From NCBI RefSeq assembly GCF_014164775.1, contig NZ_JACJGB010000002.1:124001-188000 (forward strand): a stretch of 64,000 bases of DNA, read 5' to 3'. Both the position numbers and the translations under genes were made by a program. The stretch's first letter is position 1, and every line of letters begins with the position of its first letter. A model generated the notes under the pieces. The model made no database searches. It saw only the letters and a program-made list of their open reading frames with translations, and had not been told where the DNA came from. Origin of the DNA: Tessaracoccus sp. MC1679 (lineage in GTDB: Bacteria > Actinomycetota > Actinomycetes > Propionibacteriales > Propionibacteriaceae). Shown here one piece after another: positions 16,548-24,365 of this stretch.

Positions 16548-17339
16548 ATGTCCCTGGCCCACCTCAGGACCCTGGGCTACGACTCGGCCCGGATCAGGGG
16601 CGAGCTGGATGACGGACGTCTGAGGAAGGTGTCGCGGGGCTGGTACGCGACTCCCCAGGCACATGCGTGGGAGTTGGAGGCGCTCGCCGCTCGCGCCCGG
16701 GTTGGCTGCTTGAGCGGGTGCCAACTGCATGGCCTCTGGACGCCCCAGGTAGCGGAGGCGCACTTCATCGTCGGCATGGGATCCGCCTCCCTGAGCTCGA
16801 CCTGGCATCGATCGCGCGGGGACTTGCCGAGGATCGCGCTCTATCCGCTGAGCGACTGCCTCGCCCAGGTGATCCGCCACCACAGTCCCGAGAAGGCCCT
16901 GATGGTCCTCGAGTCAGCCGTCCGCAAGGAACTACTGTCCACCGATGTCACAGACATCCTGATCCGCGAGGCTCCAGTCCACAAGCAGCGCACCTTGCAG
17001 TTCTTCGACGGCGATGCGGGGTCCGGCTCGGAAACGCGGGTCCGACTGTTCCTCCAGCAGCACCGTTTCTCCGTCCGTTCCCAGCAGCAGATCTCAGGAG
17101 TGGGAGCGGTGGATCTGCTCGTCGGGAGATCCCTGATCATCGAGTGCGACAGCGCCGCCCACCACACCGATCACAAGGAGGACCGACGACGGGACCTGGC
17201 GGCGCGCGAACTCGGATACTCGACGTTGCGGCTGAGCTACAGCCAGATCCATAGGACCTGGAGCAAGACCAGCGCCAAGTTGCTGCGCATCCTGCGGACG
17301 GGCGGGCACCTCACCCCTCCGTCGCCGGTACCTGAATAG
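16548..17339 (+). CDS. AbiEi-like N-domain / DUF559 Vsr-like nuclease protein
   Basis: 263 residues. The N-terminus (YDSARIRGELDDGRLRKVSR then GWYATP) is the winged-helix found in AbiEi antitoxins. The C-terminus is a PD-(D/E)XK module: SGSETRVRLF, then VDLLVGRSLIIECDS with the D-x9-E-x-D spacing, then AHHTDHKEDRRRD and a terminal beta-alpha unit. The nuclease residues look intact. Proteins with this layout are widespread orphans in Actinobacteria and have no settled role; no toxin gene is adjacent. The start is uncertain: GTG 16449 would add 33 residues. The gene is flanked by two related hairpins. Confidence 0.8.
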   Translation: MSLAHLRTLGYDSARIRGELDDGRLRKVSRGWYATPQAHAWELEALAARARVGCLSGCQLHGLWTPQVAEAHFIVGMGSASLSSTWHRSRGDLPRIALYPLSDCLAQVIRHHSPEKALMVLESAVRKELLSTDVTDILIREAPVHKQRTLQFFDGDAGSGSETRVRLFLQQHRFSVRSQQQISGVGAVDLLVGRSLIIECDSAAHHTDHKEDRRRDLAARELGYSTLRLSYSQIHRTWSKTSAKLLRILRTGGHLTPPSPVPE

Positions 17340-17391
17340 TGAGGATCCGGGGAGATAGCTCCCGTAGACGGCTATCTCCCCGGATCCTCAC
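17339..17391. terminator. 3' hairpin of the pair bracketing the DUF559 gene
   Basis: A perfect 21-bp inverted repeat: GTGAGGATCCGGGGAGATAG plus C (17339-17359) and its complement (17371-17391), around an 11-nt loop. It begins at the last base of the stop codon, so it can act as a terminator. Its core GGGGAGATAG...ATCTCCCCG is the same as the hairpin before the gene, which an ordinary terminator would not be. Confidence 0.75.
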
Positions 17392-17445
17392 CATCTGAGA
17401 AGCCCGACGACAGGGCGGGCCCCGGGAAAGCCGAAAGATAAGCAC

Positions 17446-17698
17446 GGGGGTGGGGGACGGCAGGGCGGCTGCGCAGTGATGCCCAACCCGGCGATCACCA
17501 GGCTGGCGTCCCGCCTGAGCAGACTGTCGCCAGGGCCGCCCTGCCGGGGCCCGCCCAGGGCCGAGCACGCCACCGACGAACCAGTGCGGGGAGACCTGAG
17601 ACGAGGCCCGGGCGGCCTCAACTACCCGACCACTGACAGTCGGGCAGCCGACGAGTCGACGGTGGGCGAGGGCCGCACGGGCCTCGTGTCAGGGCTCC
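17446..17698 (+). repeat. Structured convergent-junction repeat, copy 2
   Basis: Stem A GGCAGGGCGGC/GCCGCCCTGCC (17459-17469 with 17535-17545) around a 65-nt loop. Stem B 17590-17617 with 17671-17698 around a 53-nt loop, three mismatches in 28. Where copy 1 has ACATGA/TCATGT in stem B, this copy has ACCTGA/TCAGGG, a paired change at the middle position. Lies between the convergent DUF559 gene and ychJ. The rest of 17392-17779 holds no gene; 17715-17760 carries a REP-like palindrome (GGCGCTCCGCGCC). Confidence 0.85.
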
Positions 17699-17779
17699 TT
17701 GCACCTGCGCCGGCTCCAGTGGCTTCGACGCAGCGGCGCTCCGCGCCGCAGCTGGCTCACCCAACGGAACTGCCTCGTG

Positions 17780-18145
17780 TCAGGGGTCGGGGAAGGCACC
17801 GTCGACGTACATCCACCGTCCCGCCCGGCGCGCGAACCGGGAGCGTTCCCGCAGCGCACCGTCGCGATGCGCTGCCTCGAACTCCACCACGCCCGCCTCG
17901 TCGCCCGGCCCACCGTCGACCACGTCCAGGACCGTCAGCCCCGTCCACTCGACGCCGTGCGCACGAACCGATCCCGGGCGCGTGCTCGGGTGCCAGGTGC
18001 GCCACAGGTAGTCGCCGTCGCCGACCACGAACGCGCTGTACCGCGACCGCATCAGCTCCTCAGCGGTCGCCGCCTGGCGCTCGCCTGCCAGAAGCGGCCC
18101 GCAGCACGTCCCCCAGGAGGCCCCACCGCAGAGGCACGCGCTCAC
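17780..18145 (-). CDS. ychJ: YchJ family (UPF0225) SEC-C motif protein
   Basis: 121 residues, usual length. An N-terminal SEC-C type zinc motif (CLCG...CCGP) is followed by the NTF2-like YchJ domain with ELMRSRYSAFVVGDGDYL and TWHPSTRP, both family hallmarks. Biochemical function is unknown. ATG 18145 overlaps the MaoC-like gene stop by ATGA, so it rides at the end of the fatty-acid operon; this may be a chance pairing rather than a functional one. Confidence 0.85.
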   Translation of the reverse strand: MSACLCGGASWGTCCGPLLAGERQAATAEELMRSRYSAFVVGDGDYLWRTWHPSTRPGSVRAHGVEWTGLTVLDVVDGGPGDEAGVVEFEAAHRDGALRERSRFARRAGRWMYVDGAFPDP

Positions 18146-18996
18146 GTCAGCTCACCCACGAGGTGGGGCTTGCCTTCCCGGTTGACGACAGCGAACCTCC
18201 AGCCCGCCTCGTCGCGCGCCGCGGCGAACCGCACCTTTCCCGGCAACAGGATGGGCTTGGCGAACTGGACCCGCACCGTGTACGCCTCCGGCAGCCCGCC
18301 ACCCAACGCCGCGACAGCGCGGGCGTGGGTCCACATCCCGTGGATGATCGGCCTCGGGAAGCCGAACAGCCGGGCGGTCAACGGGTTGAGGTGGATGGGG
18401 TTCGAGTCGCCCGAGACCGCCGCGTAGCGACGCCCCTGGTCCGCGCCCAGCCGCCACTCCTGCGACGGCGCCACCGACGGCGCATGCAGCCGCACCGGCG
18501 ACGGCGCCTCCCCCGCCACCTTGGCCCCCGACGCCAGGTACACCGAAACTCCCCGCCACACCAGCTCATCTGCGGCGTGGATCTCGCCCACCATGTCGAA
18601 GGTGGCCCCCTTGGCGTGGGGCTGGAGATTCTCCGCCCGCACCAGGATCCGCAGCGGCTCGTCGACGGTGACCCGACGGTGCAGCATCATCTCGTTGGTC
18701 ACGTGCACCAGCCCGGCCAGCGGGAAGGGGAAGTCGTCTGCCGCCATGGCCTCCATCTGCAGCGGGAACGTCAGCACGTGCAGCCAGGTGGCGGGCATCG
18801 CGTCGCGCAAAGCGAAGCCGGTCTCGGCGCAGTAGGCCGCCAGCCGCGACACCTCAACCCAGTGCTCCAACACCAGGTAGCTGCGATCCGGCAGGGACGA
18901 CACCTCCCCCGGCTTCTTCAGCATCCCCAGCGCGGCCTTCGCCAGCACGCCCGACGGCTCCGGCAGCGCCGGAAGCACCCGCACGTCGCGCGCCAT
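18142..18996 (-). CDS. MaoC-like 3-hydroxyacyl thioester dehydratase (HtdX-like)
   Basis: 284 residues, double hot-dog layout. The C-terminal half has the hydratase-2 motif around YAAVSGDSNPIHLNPLTARL, with the catalytic Asp/His in D-x-NPIH, followed by GFPRPIIHGMW. It would dehydrate 3-hydroxyacyl-CoA or -ACP to the enoyl product. ATG 18996 overlaps the FabG stop (TGATG). The pairing with a long FabG resembles the mycobacterial HtdX-FabG4 unit (known family context), which supports a role in acyl-CoA chain processing. Confidence 0.85.
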   Translation of the reverse strand: MARDVRVLPALPEPSGVLAKAALGMLKKPGEVSSLPDRSYLVLEHWVEVSRLAAYCAETGFALRDAMPATWLHVLTFPLQMEAMAADDFPFPLAGLVHVTNEMMLHRRVTVDEPLRILVRAENLQPHAKGATFDMVGEIHAADELVWRGVSVYLASGAKVAGEAPSPVRLHAPSVAPSQEWRLGADQGRRYAAVSGDSNPIHLNPLTARLFGFPRPIIHGMWTHARAVAALGGGLPEAYTVRVQFAKPILLPGKVRFAAARDEAGWRFAVVNREGKPHLVGELT

Positions 18997-20384
18997 CAGG
19001 CGCCCACCAGGTTCTGCCCGCACACCCGGATGACCTGCCCGTCGACCCCGCCGGAGGCCGGCCCGCACAGGTAGGCCAGCGTCTCGGCCACGTCGACGGG
19101 GTTGCCACCCTGCGTGAGCGAGTTCGAGCGCCGGAAGATCTCGCGCTGCACGAACGGGATGGCGGCCGTCATCTCGGTCTGGATGAACCCGGGCGCGACG
19201 GCGTTGACGGTGATCGGCCGGTCCGCCAGCTCGTCGCGCATCGCCCAGACCAGGCCCATGACGCCGGCCTTGGAGGCGGCGTAGTTGGTCTGTCCCTTGT
19301 TGCCCGCCACGCCCGAGGTGGACGCGATGCCGACGATCCGGGCCGCCTCGTCCAGCCCACCGGGCACGTCGTGGGTGAGCAGGTAGTCGTTGATCCGCAT
19401 CTCCGCGGCGAGGTTCACGTCGAGCACCGAGGACCACCGCTGCTCGTCGAGGTTGGCGAGCAGCTTGTCGCGGGTGATGCCCGCGTTGTGCACGATGGCC
19501 CAGATCCGGGCGGACTCCCCGTGCACGTGAGCCACGTGGGCCGCGATCCTGGCCCCGGCATCCGCCAGGGTGATGTCGAGCTGCAGCGCCGAGCCGCCGA
19601 TCCCGTTGGCGACCTTGGCCAGCGCGTCCCCGGCAGCGGGGATGTCGACGGCGACCACCGTCGCCCCATCACGGGCGAAGGTGCGCGCGATGGCGGCACC
19701 GATCCCCCGGGCCGCCCCCGTGACCACCACGATCCGCCCCTCGAACGGGCGCGCCGTCAGCTCATGCGGGTCCTTCGACGGCCCCACCCGCCACGTCTGC
19801 CCGCTCACGAAGGCCGAGCGGCCCTCCAGCAGGAAGGACAGCGTGGAGGCGAGGTCCGCGGCGGAGGTGCCGGTGCGGACGAACACCAGGTTCGACGTGG
19901 CGCCGCCCCGCAACTCCTTGGCCACCGTGCGGTTGATCCCGTCGATGCCCTGGGCCACGGCCTTGGCCTCCAGGCCGGTCACGTCGCGGGCGTCGGTGGC
20001 CAGGATGATCACGCGGCCGGAGCCCTCCAGGGAGCGCATCGCCGGACGCAGCACCTGGCGGAGGCCCTCCAACTGGGGGATCTCGCGCACGCCGGTGGCG
20101 TCCACCACGACGGCGCCGGGGCGCACCGGGTAGCGCGGCGGTACGTCGCGACCCTTCTCGTCCTTCGTCCGCGTCTCCGGGACGTCGAGCATCGCCTCGC
20201 CGGGGACGACGCCCAGCTGGGCCAGCGTCGACGCGGCCAGGCCCCCACCGTCGAGCTCGCCCAGCACCACTGGCCCCGACGGCATCACACGCCCGCGGCG
20301 GAGCACCGGCGGGTCGGCCAGGCCGGCCTTCCGGGCCACGAACTTCCCAGCGGGGGTTGCATACAACTTCTCCAGCACGTCCAT
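18996..20384 (-). CDS. High-molecular-weight 3-oxoacyl-ACP/CoA reductase (FabG4-like)
   Basis: 462 residues, two Rossmann-like halves. The N-terminal 200 residues are a degenerate SDR-like domain without a glycine-rich NAD site. The C-terminal half is a complete SDR: VVVTGAARGIGAAIARTFA, HNAGITRD, catalytic Ser in IASTSGVAGN, and YAASKAGVMGLV. It reduces 3-oxoacyl thioesters. ATG 20384 was chosen because MDVLEKLYATPAGKFVARKAG is a conserved start, one base after the thiolase stop. Middle gene of thiolase-FabG-MaoC-YchJ. Confidence 0.9.
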   Translation of the reverse strand: MDVLEKLYATPAGKFVARKAGLADPPVLRRGRVMPSGPVVLGELDGGGLAASTLAQLGVVPGEAMLDVPETRTKDEKGRDVPPRYPVRPGAVVVDATGVREIPQLEGLRQVLRPAMRSLEGSGRVIILATDARDVTGLEAKAVAQGIDGINRTVAKELRGGATSNLVFVRTGTSAADLASTLSFLLEGRSAFVSGQTWRVGPSKDPHELTARPFEGRIVVVTGAARGIGAAIARTFARDGATVVAVDIPAAGDALAKVANGIGGSALQLDITLADAGARIAAHVAHVHGESARIWAIVHNAGITRDKLLANLDEQRWSSVLDVNLAAEMRINDYLLTHDVPGGLDEAARIVGIASTSGVAGNKGQTNYAASKAGVMGLVWAMRDELADRPITVNAVAPGFIQTEMTAAIPFVQREIFRRSNSLTQGGNPVDVAETLAYLCGPASGGVDGQVIRVCGQNLVGA

Positions 20385-20385
20385 C

Positions 20386-21627
20386 TCACGCCTCCAGGAT
20401 CGCGACGACGCCCTGGCCGCCGGCCGCGCAGATCGACACCAGTCCACGGGAGCCCGGGCCCCGCTCGTGCAACATCTTCGCCAACGACGCGACGATTCTG
20501 CCGCCGGTGGCCGCGAAGGGGTGACCCGCAGCCAGCGACGACCCCTTCACGTTGAGCTTCGAGCGGTCGACGGTGCCCACGCCGTTGGCCTCCAGCGCCG
20601 TGATCGTGGCCAGGACCGTGGAGGCGAACGCCTCGTGGATCTCCAGGAAGTCGAAGTCCGCCAGGGTCAGGCCGTTGCGCTCGAGGAGCTTCGGGATGGC
20701 GCGCGTCGGCGCCAGGAGGAGGTCCTCCTTGCCCGTCGTGTAGTCCGCGGCGGCCACCTGCGCGTCCACCACCCTGGCCCAGACGGGCCAGCCGCGGCCG
20801 CGCGCGAACTCCTCCTCCGCAACGAGCACCAGGGCGGCGCCGTCGGTGAGGGCCGTGGAGTTGCCGGCGGTCATAGTCGCCTCGTCACCCTTGCCGAAGA
20901 CGGTGCGCAGCTTCCCGAGCGCCTCTTGAGTGGTGTCGGGTCGAAGGATGCCGTCGCGCGACACCTTCAGGTACGGCGTCACCAGGTCGTCGAAGAACCC
21001 CTCGTCCCACGCGGCGGCCAGGTTCCGGTGCGAGGCCAGGGCGAGGTCGTCCTGGTCCTCGCGCGTCACGCCCCACTTCGCGGTGGTCAGCGCCTGGGAC
21101 TCGCCCATGCTCAGGCCGGTGCGCGGCTCGACGACGGCGGGCGGCACGGGAGCCAGGTCCGCGGGACGGATCCGCGCCAGCGCGGCGAGCTTGTCCGGCA
21201 GGGACCTGGCCCGCGACAGCGCCAGCATCGCCTTGCGCATCCCCTCGGAGGTGACCAGCGGAGCGTCGGAGGCCGAGTCCACGCCGCCCGCGATGGCCAC
21301 GTCCACCTGGCCCAGCCGGATCTTGTTCGAGGCGTAGACCACGGCCTCCAGGCCGGTGCCGCAGGCCTGCTGCAGGTCGCACGCGGGCGTGTGAGGCGAG
21401 AGCGCGGAGCCGAGCACCGCCTCGCGGGTGAGGTTGAAGTCACGCGTGTGCTTGAGCACCGCCCCTGCGACCACCTCGCCGACCTCCTGGCCCGCCAATC
21501 CGAAGCGGGCCACGAGACCATCCAGGGCCGCGGTGAGCAGATCCTGGGACGAGGCCTCCGCGTACTTGCCGCCGGCCTTGACGAAGGGGGTGCGGTTGCC
21601 GCCCACCACCACTGCGGTGCGTGTCAT
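20386..21627 (-). CDS. Acetyl-CoA acetyltransferase (thiolase, FadI-like)
   Basis: 413 residues. Cleaves or forms 3-ketoacyl-CoA. Seen: nucleophile Cys in LQQACGTGLEAV, EIHEAFAST, the catalytic His in GHPFAATGGR, and the second Cys in SICAAGGQG. Long-chain thiolases of the FadI type share the spacing. First gene of the operon; its promoter faces the TetR gene across a 75-bp gap with two inverted repeats, so it is likely repressed by that TetR protein. Together with the divergent acyl-CoA oxidase it makes a near-complete beta-oxidation set. Confidence 0.92.
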   Translation of the reverse strand: MTRTAVVVGGNRTPFVKAGGKYAEASSQDLLTAALDGLVARFGLAGQEVGEVVAGAVLKHTRDFNLTREAVLGSALSPHTPACDLQQACGTGLEAVVYASNKIRLGQVDVAIAGGVDSASDAPLVTSEGMRKAMLALSRARSLPDKLAALARIRPADLAPVPPAVVEPRTGLSMGESQALTTAKWGVTREDQDDLALASHRNLAAAWDEGFFDDLVTPYLKVSRDGILRPDTTQEALGKLRTVFGKGDEATMTAGNSTALTDGAALVLVAEEEFARGRGWPVWARVVDAQVAAADYTTGKEDLLLAPTRAIPKLLERNGLTLADFDFLEIHEAFASTVLATITALEANGVGTVDRSKLNVKGSSLAAGHPFAATGGRIVASLAKMLHERGPGSRGLVSICAAGGQGVVAILEA

Positions 21628-21647
21628 CGACGTTGATCCTCTCGCTG

Positions 21648-21662
21648 GGGTATTCGATACCC
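21648..21662. promoter_or_regulatory. Candidate TetR operator 1
   Basis: GGGTAT-TCG-ATACCC, a perfect inverted repeat with 6-bp arms in the divergent gap, 20 bp before the thiolase start. Right place and shape for autoregulation plus control of the thiolase operon; binding is inferred. Confidence 0.5.
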
Positions 21663-21677
21663 ACAGTAGCAGATACG

Positions 21678-21696
21678 CAGAGTTTCAGGTACTCTG
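21678..21696. promoter_or_regulatory. Candidate TetR operator 2
   Basis: CAGAGT and ACTCTG arms (21678-21683 and 21691-21696) with a 7-nt centre, ending 6 bp before the TetR start codon. The sequence differs from operator 1, so at most one may be the true TetR site, or the second may bind a different factor. Confidence 0.35.
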
Positions 21697-21702
21697 AGTT
21701 GC

Positions 21703-22365
21703 ATGAAGATCGCCGACGATCCCCCGACGGTGGCCGCGCCCCCCCAACCGGACGGCCGCGCCTCACGCTGGGACGAGCACAACAGCCTCCGCCGTCGGGC
21801 GCTGGTCGAGGACGCCGTGCGCGCCATCCGCGAGCACGGGCCCTTGGTGGGCATGGACGAGATCGCCGCGTTCAGCAGGACGTCCAAGACGGTCCTCTAC
21901 CGTCACTTCGGCGACAAGGCGGGCCTGTACCGCGCCGTCGTCGAGTCCGTGCACGAGTTCATCCTGCGCAAGCTGCCGCTTGAGGACGCCGCGACCTTCG
22001 AACCCCGCGACCTCGTGCGTACCCTCGCCGACGCCTACCTCGCCGTCGTCGAGCGGGACCGCAACCTGTATCTGTTCGTCTCCACCAGGCCCGCCGGGGA
22101 GTCGCCGGTCGACGATCCGGTCCTCGGCATCACCACACGCATCGGCAACGAGGTGGCCGCCGCCTTCCGCTCCTGGCTGAGGCGCCAGGGCCTCGACGAG
22201 GAGCCCGCCAACACGTGGGGCCACGGCGCGGTGGGCTTCATCTGGGCGGTCGCCGACCGCTGGATCATCACCAATCTCCGACGGCCCCGCGCAGAGGTCG
22301 TCGACTACATCGACCAACTGTTCGCCCCGGCGTTCGCCGCTCAAACCAAGGAGCTGACCCCATGA
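21703..22365 (+). CDS. TetR family transcriptional regulator of fatty-acid genes
   Basis: 220 residues. The N-terminal helix-turn-helix lies in residues about 30-75 (GMDEIAAFSRTSKTVLYRHF then GDKAGLY), followed by an all-helical ligand domain. The stop overlaps the acyl-CoA oxidase start by ATGA, so regulator and oxidase are co-transcribed. It is divergent from the thiolase operon. It probably senses an acyl-CoA and represses both directions; ligand inferred from neighbours. Confidence 0.85.
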   Translation: MKIADDPPTVAAPPQPDGRASRWDEHNSLRRRALVEDAVRAIREHGPLVGMDEIAAFSRTSKTVLYRHFGDKAGLYRAVVESVHEFILRKLPLEDAATFEPRDLVRTLADAYLAVVERDRNLYLFVSTRPAGESPVDDPVLGITTRIGNEVAAAFRSWLRRQGLDEEPANTWGHGAVGFIWAVADRWIITNLRRPRAEVVDYIDQLFAPAFAAQTKELTP

Positions 22366-24353
22366 CACTGACCGCCACCCGAGACACCCGACCCACCACC
22401 TCCGCCGGCCCGGCCGCCCACGGCACCACCATCTCCCCCACCGGCGAGGCCCTGCGCCGCGCCCTCGACGGGCCCTTCCACGCGCTGAAGCAGCGATGGC
22501 GCGACGAGGTGAGCCCCGACGACGTGGTCCGCGACACCGCCCTCACCGTCGACGAGGCCCGGGACTGGACGCTGGACCGCGTGGTGAAGCTCGCCCAGCG
22601 CAACTTCGTCACCGCGGGCTTCCCCATCGCCCAGGGCGGCACGGGCACCGCGGCCGAGTCCGTGGCCAACTTCGAGATGGTGGCTATGGGCGACCTGTCA
22701 CTCACCATCAAGACCGGCGTGCAGCACGGCCTGTTCGGCGGCGCCATCACCAACCTCGGCACGCAGTACCACCACGAGACGTTCCTGCCCGGCGCCATCA
22801 GCACCGAGCTGCTCGGCTGCTTCGCCATGACGGAGTTGGGCCACGGGTCAGATGTGCAGTCCATCGAGACCACCATCACGTGGCTGCCCGAGACGGCCGA
22901 GTTCGAGGTCCATTCGCCCACGCCATCGGCCACCAAGGCCTACATCGGCAACGCAGCCCGGGACGGACGGATGGCCGCCGTCTTCGGGCAGTTGATGGTC
23001 GACGGCGAGCACCAGGGCGTGCATGTGGTGCTGGTGCCCATCCGCGACGAGGCGGGCAACGACCTGCCGGGCGTCACCACCGGGGACCACGGCCACAAGG
23101 GCGGCCTCCTGGGCATCGACAACGGCACCATCGCCTTCGATCACGTCCGCGTGCCGCGGCTGATGCTGCTGGACCGCTACGGGGGCGTCGACGACGAGGG
23201 CCACTACCAGTCGCCCATCGAGAGCAAGAACGCGCGATTCTTCACCATGCTCGGCACGCTGGTCCGCGGCCGGATCTGCGTCGGCGGTGGGGCCGCCTCG
23301 GCTGCCCGCAAGGCGCTGAGCATCGCGGTGCGCTACGGGGACGAGCGCCGGCAGTTCCGCCGCCCGGGTCTCGGGGAGGAGATCCTGCTGCTGGACTACC
23401 TCACCCACCAACGCCGGCTCCTGCCCCATGTGGCACGGGCGTACGCCTACGGATTCGCACAGAACGAGCTCGCGCTTCAGCTGCAGCGCGTCATGGATGT
23501 GGGAAGCTCGGACCAGCGGGCCTCGCGCGAGCTCGAGACGCGCGCCGCCGGCATGAAGGCGCTGCTCACGCGTTGGGCGTTGGACTCCATGCAGGAGGCC
23601 CGCGAGGCCTGCGGGGGCGCCGGCTACATGTCGGACAACGGCATCACGATGGCCCGCCAGGACGCCGACGTGTTCGCCACCTTCGAGGGCGACAACACCG
23701 TGCTGCTCCAGCTGGTCGCCAAGGCGCTGCTGCTGGAGTACAAGTCCACGTGGGGCGACATGGACCTGCGCGGCACCGCGCAGAAGACGGCGGCCATGAT
23801 CGGGCAGACCGTCCTGGAGCGCACGACGGCGCGCTCCCTCATCGACCGACTCGTGGCCATCGCCGACCGCAAGCCGGACTCGGAACGGATGCGCGCCCGC
23901 GGGTGGCACGTGCAGATGTTCGAGTTCCGCGAGAAGCACACCGTCGAGGGCCTCGCCCGGCGGATGCGGGCCGCGAGCAAGCTGCCGGACGCGCAGCAGC
24001 CGGCCGCGCTGAACGCGTGCCAGACGCACATGCTCGAAGCCGCGAAGGCGCACGTGGACCGCATTGTGCTCGAGGCCTTCATCGAGGGGATCGAGCAGTG
24101 CGACGACGACTACGTCACGGCGATGCTGGTGAAGGTCTGCGACCTCTACGCGCTGGCCACCATCGAGTCCAACCGCGCCTGGTACCTGGAGCACGAGGCC
24201 TTCGACCCGCGCCGCAGCAAGGCGATCACGGCCACCGTCGACGACCTGTGCGGCGAGCTGAGGCCGAGGGCGCGTGAGTTGGCCGAGGGCCTGGGCGTGC
24301 CGGAGTCGTGGCTGAAGCACCCGCGGGAGGCGGTGCCGCCGCTGCTCCCCTGA
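22362..24353 (+). CDS. Acyl-CoA oxidase/dehydrogenase family protein
   Basis: 663 residues, the length of acyl-CoA oxidases rather than of simple dehydrogenases (about 380). Seen: FAMTELGHGSDVQSIET (FAD/substrate site), RYGDERRQFRRPG, ACGGAGYMSDNGITMARQDA and TFEGDNTVLLQLVAKALL, followed by a C-terminal ACOX-type helical domain. It would introduce the trans-2 double bond into acyl-CoA. ATG 22362 overlaps the TetR stop. With thiolase, FabG-like and MaoC-like genes it completes a fatty-acyl chain degradation set. It ends 12 bp from the convergent lipoprotein gene. Confidence 0.88.
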   Translation: MTLTATRDTRPTTSAGPAAHGTTISPTGEALRRALDGPFHALKQRWRDEVSPDDVVRDTALTVDEARDWTLDRVVKLAQRNFVTAGFPIAQGGTGTAAESVANFEMVAMGDLSLTIKTGVQHGLFGGAITNLGTQYHHETFLPGAISTELLGCFAMTELGHGSDVQSIETTITWLPETAEFEVHSPTPSATKAYIGNAARDGRMAAVFGQLMVDGEHQGVHVVLVPIRDEAGNDLPGVTTGDHGHKGGLLGIDNGTIAFDHVRVPRLMLLDRYGGVDDEGHYQSPIESKNARFFTMLGTLVRGRICVGGGAASAARKALSIAVRYGDERRQFRRPGLGEEILLLDYLTHQRRLLPHVARAYAYGFAQNELALQLQRVMDVGSSDQRASRELETRAAGMKALLTRWALDSMQEAREACGGAGYMSDNGITMARQDADVFATFEGDNTVLLQLVAKALLLEYKSTWGDMDLRGTAQKTAAMIGQTVLERTTARSLIDRLVAIADRKPDSERMRARGWHVQMFEFREKHTVEGLARRMRAASKLPDAQQPAALNACQTHMLEAAKAHVDRIVLEAFIEGIEQCDDDYVTAMLVKVCDLYALATIESNRAWYLEHEAFDPRRSKAITATVDDLCGELRPRARELAEGLGVPESWLKHPREAVPPLLP

Positions 24354-24365
24354 CCGCTCCTCCCG

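Noticed and set aside
17476-19074. 532-codon (+) strand frame starting in repeat copy 2
   Set aside because: Arg/Pro/His-rich, crosses a repeat and two real (-) strand genes; no family.
22848-24320. 490-codon (-) strand frame opposite the acyl-CoA oxidase
   Set aside because: His/Arg/Ala-rich shadow of a real gene; no start signal or motif.
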